Shown one piece after another: positions 60,352-64,000 of a stretch of 64,000 nucleotides of DNA. Within the stretch, counting starts at the first letter, position 1; each line of letters opens with the position of its first letter. The notes under the pieces were generated by a model. That model worked only from the letters and a program-made list of their open reading frames with translations. It searched no databases and had not been told where the DNA came from. The translations under genes and the position numbers were made by a program. The DNA is from Ananas comosus. Its lineage: Eukaryota; Streptophyta; Magnoliopsida; Poales; Bromeliaceae. The stretch covers positions 20,073 to 84,072 of the forward strand of contig NW_017893356.1 of assembly GCF_001540865.1 (NCBI RefSeq). The letters are read 5' to 3'.

Positions 60352-62851
60352 TGTGCAGCCCGGGGGAGAGGCTCTGGTAGCGGTGCCCAGACGCTTGTTA
60401 ACTATATAGGCGTTCTAGTAAGAAAGCGGAGTAAAAGCAAAGAGACGGAACAATAGAGAAGAGATATAACTAGAACTAATTGATATCAGAGCTATATTAT
60501 AGTTCTTATAGTACACCAAGGGTAGGGTCAGTTAGACAGTTAAAGAAGTATAGAAGTAAAATATCTGTCTCAATGTACAAAAATTGAGTGGTCTTCTAGA
60601 TAAATGGGTAAACGCTAACTGCTGAAAATAAAACATAATCGAGAGGTGGACAATAGCAACTCGTCCGAATGGAAGCTTTAGTCGATCAACTCCTTCCCGC
60701 TGATCCTGGCCTCACTGGTGGGAAGGCTCTGAAAAACATGAGAATTAATGAGGCATGAGAACTATAATTTATAGTTCCGTGGGCATTTGATCAGGTTCAC
60801 CCATAGGGCCAAGAAAAGGGTAGTATATAAGCTAATATAAGAGTATATGCACAAACAATACGAAGATTAATTGAGAGAGTTAACGTCTATATCTCAATCG
60901 TAAACATGATGTCATGGTGATGGTAATCTACTGCTATCAAGATATATGTCAATGCATAAGAGTAAGCCAAACAAGCAACGGTTTACTACAAATGCAACAT
61001 GAAACGGAGTGTGTATTATGTACCAATGCCTTATCATGAGGCATTGTCAAAGTAAGTCCAAGTATACCCTATTGTAGGTGATTGTTTCATTACAAGACCG
61101 TTGTCGATTTCATTTTCAAGTAATGGACCTTACCCAAGTAGTCCGCTTTGTGCGCCCTAAGTGACCTGTGGTGCAAACATCCCTACTCTTGGAATGTGTC
61201 GATGTCCATCGACCCGTGTAGGTTTCTACCTACGACGGCGAGCATCAAAGTCGCGGTAGGCTAACTCTGAGCTGCCGGCTTGTAGGGATGGAACCCTCCA
61301 TAGCTTGGGCGAATTGAGCCAAATGAAAAAAGCGAGTCAAAAGTTCAAGTACATCTATGTTCGTACTATAGGATATAGTTAATAGCATCAATTATTGTTT
61401 AAGTCAAATGTGAAGTTTTCAATATTCTCTTAGGTCTGTGCCCTTTATGACACTTAGAATTTGATGTTAACATGTTGTCAAACCCTCAATGGCTTCATCC
61501 ACACCATCAACCCCGTTATCTCTAGATTCCACATGTCTGGCTAATGCGCTTGATGACTATTAGCTCTTAGTTCAATTACTACTTATGGCAATTTTGATAC
61601 TTTCATGACACAAGTGAAATTAGGTTTAAATGCATGAAATCGAACTATTTACACTTGATAGTAGCATGATCCAAGTCTATAAGAATGCGAATAAATATAG
61701 ATCAAGCACTCTCTAGTAATATGAGGTCCAAGAATTTTCTTCATACATACATATGGCATTTTAAAGATTCTAAAATCACATATAATACATTTAGTATGAT
61801 ATGCATGCTTTTCATTTTTACGGAACTATAAAACCATTATGGAGTAATTTCTCATATTGTAGGCTCAGGTGCAACCCACCGAACCGTGCGGTTAGGGTTC
61901 GTTTCGTCGAAAAATTTGTCCGGTGCTCGAAAATACTAAAGTAATGAGCGAAGTATACACGGGCATTACGTTAATGATAATATCAATTTATACTAGGAAG
62001 CAAAATGGCCCAATTACTTCAAGAGTAGAAATTTCTTTCCCAAAGCTCCAAAAGAGAGTAGAACCATTCAATCCAAGCCTAGGAGGTTCTATAACTAATC
62101 AATATAGAACTCAAAAGCCTAGATCAAAAAGCCCCAAATCAACCGTAAATTATTTCTGGGTGTGATCTGCCCCAAATTACAAAATAAGAATCTGAGGAGG
62201 GAAACATGATACTAACTTTGGGAAGTTCAATCCAAGCAAAATGCCTGTTAGGGTTTGAGTTTGGTCGCACCACTAAAGTTACAAGGCAAGTCAAGCGCCT
62301 TGTAAAGTGGAAAGAGAGAAGGAGTGGTTGAGCTCAGTCCTCAGCTAGTCATTTCTCTTTTTTCGTCTCCTTTGTCTTCTCTTGGCGGAGAATGTGGGGA
62401 GAGGGTGGAATGATGAGAATGAAGAGGGAAGAGGAGGAAATGGTAATAAGCCATCTATGTAAAAAATTGGATGAGGCCCCTCAAATTCAATATTGTAAAG
62501 CCCGGACTGGGGGTCAGTTTTCGCCAAGGGACGGCTTCCAGCAGGGACCGGTTCTCTGCGAACCCGAAAAACGGTTCGGGAAATCGGTCTCTCCCTGCGC
62601 GCGACCGGTTCTAGGCGAAGAGCCGTTCGGGGGACGTCTCGCCGCTAGGGACCGTTGTCAAGTAGCTGACGCATTATGATCTTAGGAAACGGTCTCTCCT
62701 TAGGGACGGTCACGAGAGTAAAACGTCTAGACTGTCAAAGTCAGATTTTCAAGCTATTTAGGTCGGAAAATATTCACAACCTCCCAAGTGTGGAAAAGCT
62801 CGAATATCAAAACTAAACTTCGCAATTTGCAAAGGTCCAGTTGTGTTTACA
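60352..62851 (-). mobile_element. 3' LTR of gypsy element 3, family B, degenerate
   Basis: Left edge TGTGCAGCCCGGG corresponds to the family-B 3' end TGTCACGCCCGGG. The right edge, read on the minus strand, is TGTAAACACAACTGG ... GCAAATTGCGAAG, matching the family-B start at 21632. Family-B core phrases survive (GGCTTGTAGGGATGGAACCC near 61279). Palindromes near 62540-62700 are of GGGACCGGTTC type. Length 2500 bp fits the family. Confidence 0.72.
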
Positions 62852-64000
62852 ATTTCACCCTCTAAAAGAGTTTCGTCCGCGAAACTCGAGACGAAGTACT
62901 CAAGCCTCATCTGAAAAGATGGTGGTAGGTCTCTCAGCGCCGCTTCAGTCAAGTGGCTCGGCGCTGTCGTGGTTGCTCCAAAAAACACTTTCACGTAAGG
63001 ATTTCCCGGGTTGAATCTTTTCACCTTCGGGAGCCAAATCTCAAGGGTTGTTTCAGCTCATAATTCCCCGCCTCATAGGTTGTAGTCATCAACACATGAG
63101 ACGGGTCGGTGGATGTACTTCAGAAGGACGATTACATGTAATACATTGTGTACACCTATAGGTTCGGGGTAGAGCCAAGTCGATCTTACCGGGCCTACTA
63201 CTGCTCAAACTCAAACGGGTCCTATGCATCGGGGGGCTCAACTTGCGGATTCCAAATCGATCTAATTCCTTTGGTCCGCGAGATTTTGACATTATGGTCT
63301 TTCAATCTTGAACTCAAGTTCGTCGACGCCGGTCAAGAATAATTATGCTACTCCTGCGTAACGCGCTCTCCTTGAGAATCGACTTGTCTCTGTTGCATGA
63401 GCAATCGGGCCTAAGGTCCAAGCTATCACATTCATCATGAAGTGCGTGATTACACTTCGTCATAGAGTGGGCTGAACGGGCCCATTTTGATGACTGTTGA
63501 TAATGTTGTTAATAAGCAACTCTGCCATCCGGGTAGTGTAGCGGACCATCCTCCTGGGAAGTCCGATCACGGCAAGGTGAAGATGTCCTGCCGAGAGTTG
63601 GTATAGTACGCTTGGACTGTCGTCATCTGGGGGTGGTAAAAGCATAATGAAGTCAAACCGTACCCAGAGCGTTGTAGCTTCTCAAAAGTGGGATACAAAC
63701 TGGGAGGTCTCGCATCTGATACTATAGAAGTAAGTACCCAAGTGCAATCGCACAATCTCGTCCAATTACCTGTGCGGTTACTCATCAGTCACAAATTAGT
63801 GTGGATAGAGTATAATGCAGCGATTTCGTTCAATCTTATAATCACCAAATAGGCGTGCCGGCTATGGGAGCAAAAGGCGTCCATCAGAAGTCCATGGTGA
63901 TTTCTCATTACATCTGGAATCGGTTTAGGCTCTGCCAATTTTCCGCAGGAACCGAGTGCGAATTCACTTGTTTTGGCAAGTGAAATTAGCAAAAATCTGC
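62852..64000 (-). pseudogene. Gypsy element 3 integrase C-terminal region, runs off window
   Basis: A polypurine tract AGAGGGTGAAAT (62852-62864, minus strand) adjoins the LTR. Upstream on the minus strand, PYVKV near 62990, then degraded matches to the integrase tail of element 1 (46804-47270) and, toward 63600-63990, to the core region. Small indels throughout; no usable frame longer than about 88 codons. Confidence 0.65.

Overview
This window looks like repeat-dense nuclear DNA from a flowering plant, probably a monocot. Naming a species would be a guess; the LTR style would suit a bromeliad such as pineapple. The only host gene I can support is a six-exon histidine-containing phosphotransfer (HPt, AHP-type) gene of the cytokinin phosphorelay, on the minus strand at 33084-35930. 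I saw no rRNA gene, tRNA gene or CRISPR array.

Layout. 1-31000 is a nest of long LTRs (2.3-2.8 kb, all ending in a GCGTGACA-like 3' end). Family A starts TGTAATATACC and family B starts TGTA(G/A)TACACTGAA. Several are solo LTRs with exact 5-bp target-site duplications: 1096-3776 (GTAGC), 7450-9727 (AGAGG), 16112-18866 (CTGAA) and 37225-39612 (TTTCA, family C). 13109-15637 has a near-exact one and cuts a Ty1/copia reverse transcriptase in two. 21290-30500 holds both an LTR-filled site and its empty counterpart, split by single N characters, which suggests an allelic or paralogous contig placed inside a scaffold gap. 24488-27170 holds a GC-rich patch, a second copia remnant and a fold-back fragment.

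30500-37200 is gene space: the HPt gene with two fold-back elements in its introns, an AT-rich TIR element on its 3' side, and a GC-rich minisatellite on its 5' side. From 37225 LTRs resume. 46757-51838 is the interior of a decayed Ty3/gypsy chromovirus (minus strand). 52905-59760 is a second, head-to-head copy (plus strand) with an iMet-type primer site. From about 58765 to the window end the sequence is recognisable but full of small indels, as in unpolished long-read gap fill. It contains integrase remnants, a second partial RT copy, and a minus-strand family-B element running off the end.

Themes worth pursuing: arrays of short perfect palindromes whose core sequence changes between LTR subfamilies while their position is kept; a CTCCGGAG palindrome kept near the middle of nearly every LTR; and the same in-frame UAG after the protease domain in both gypsy copies.
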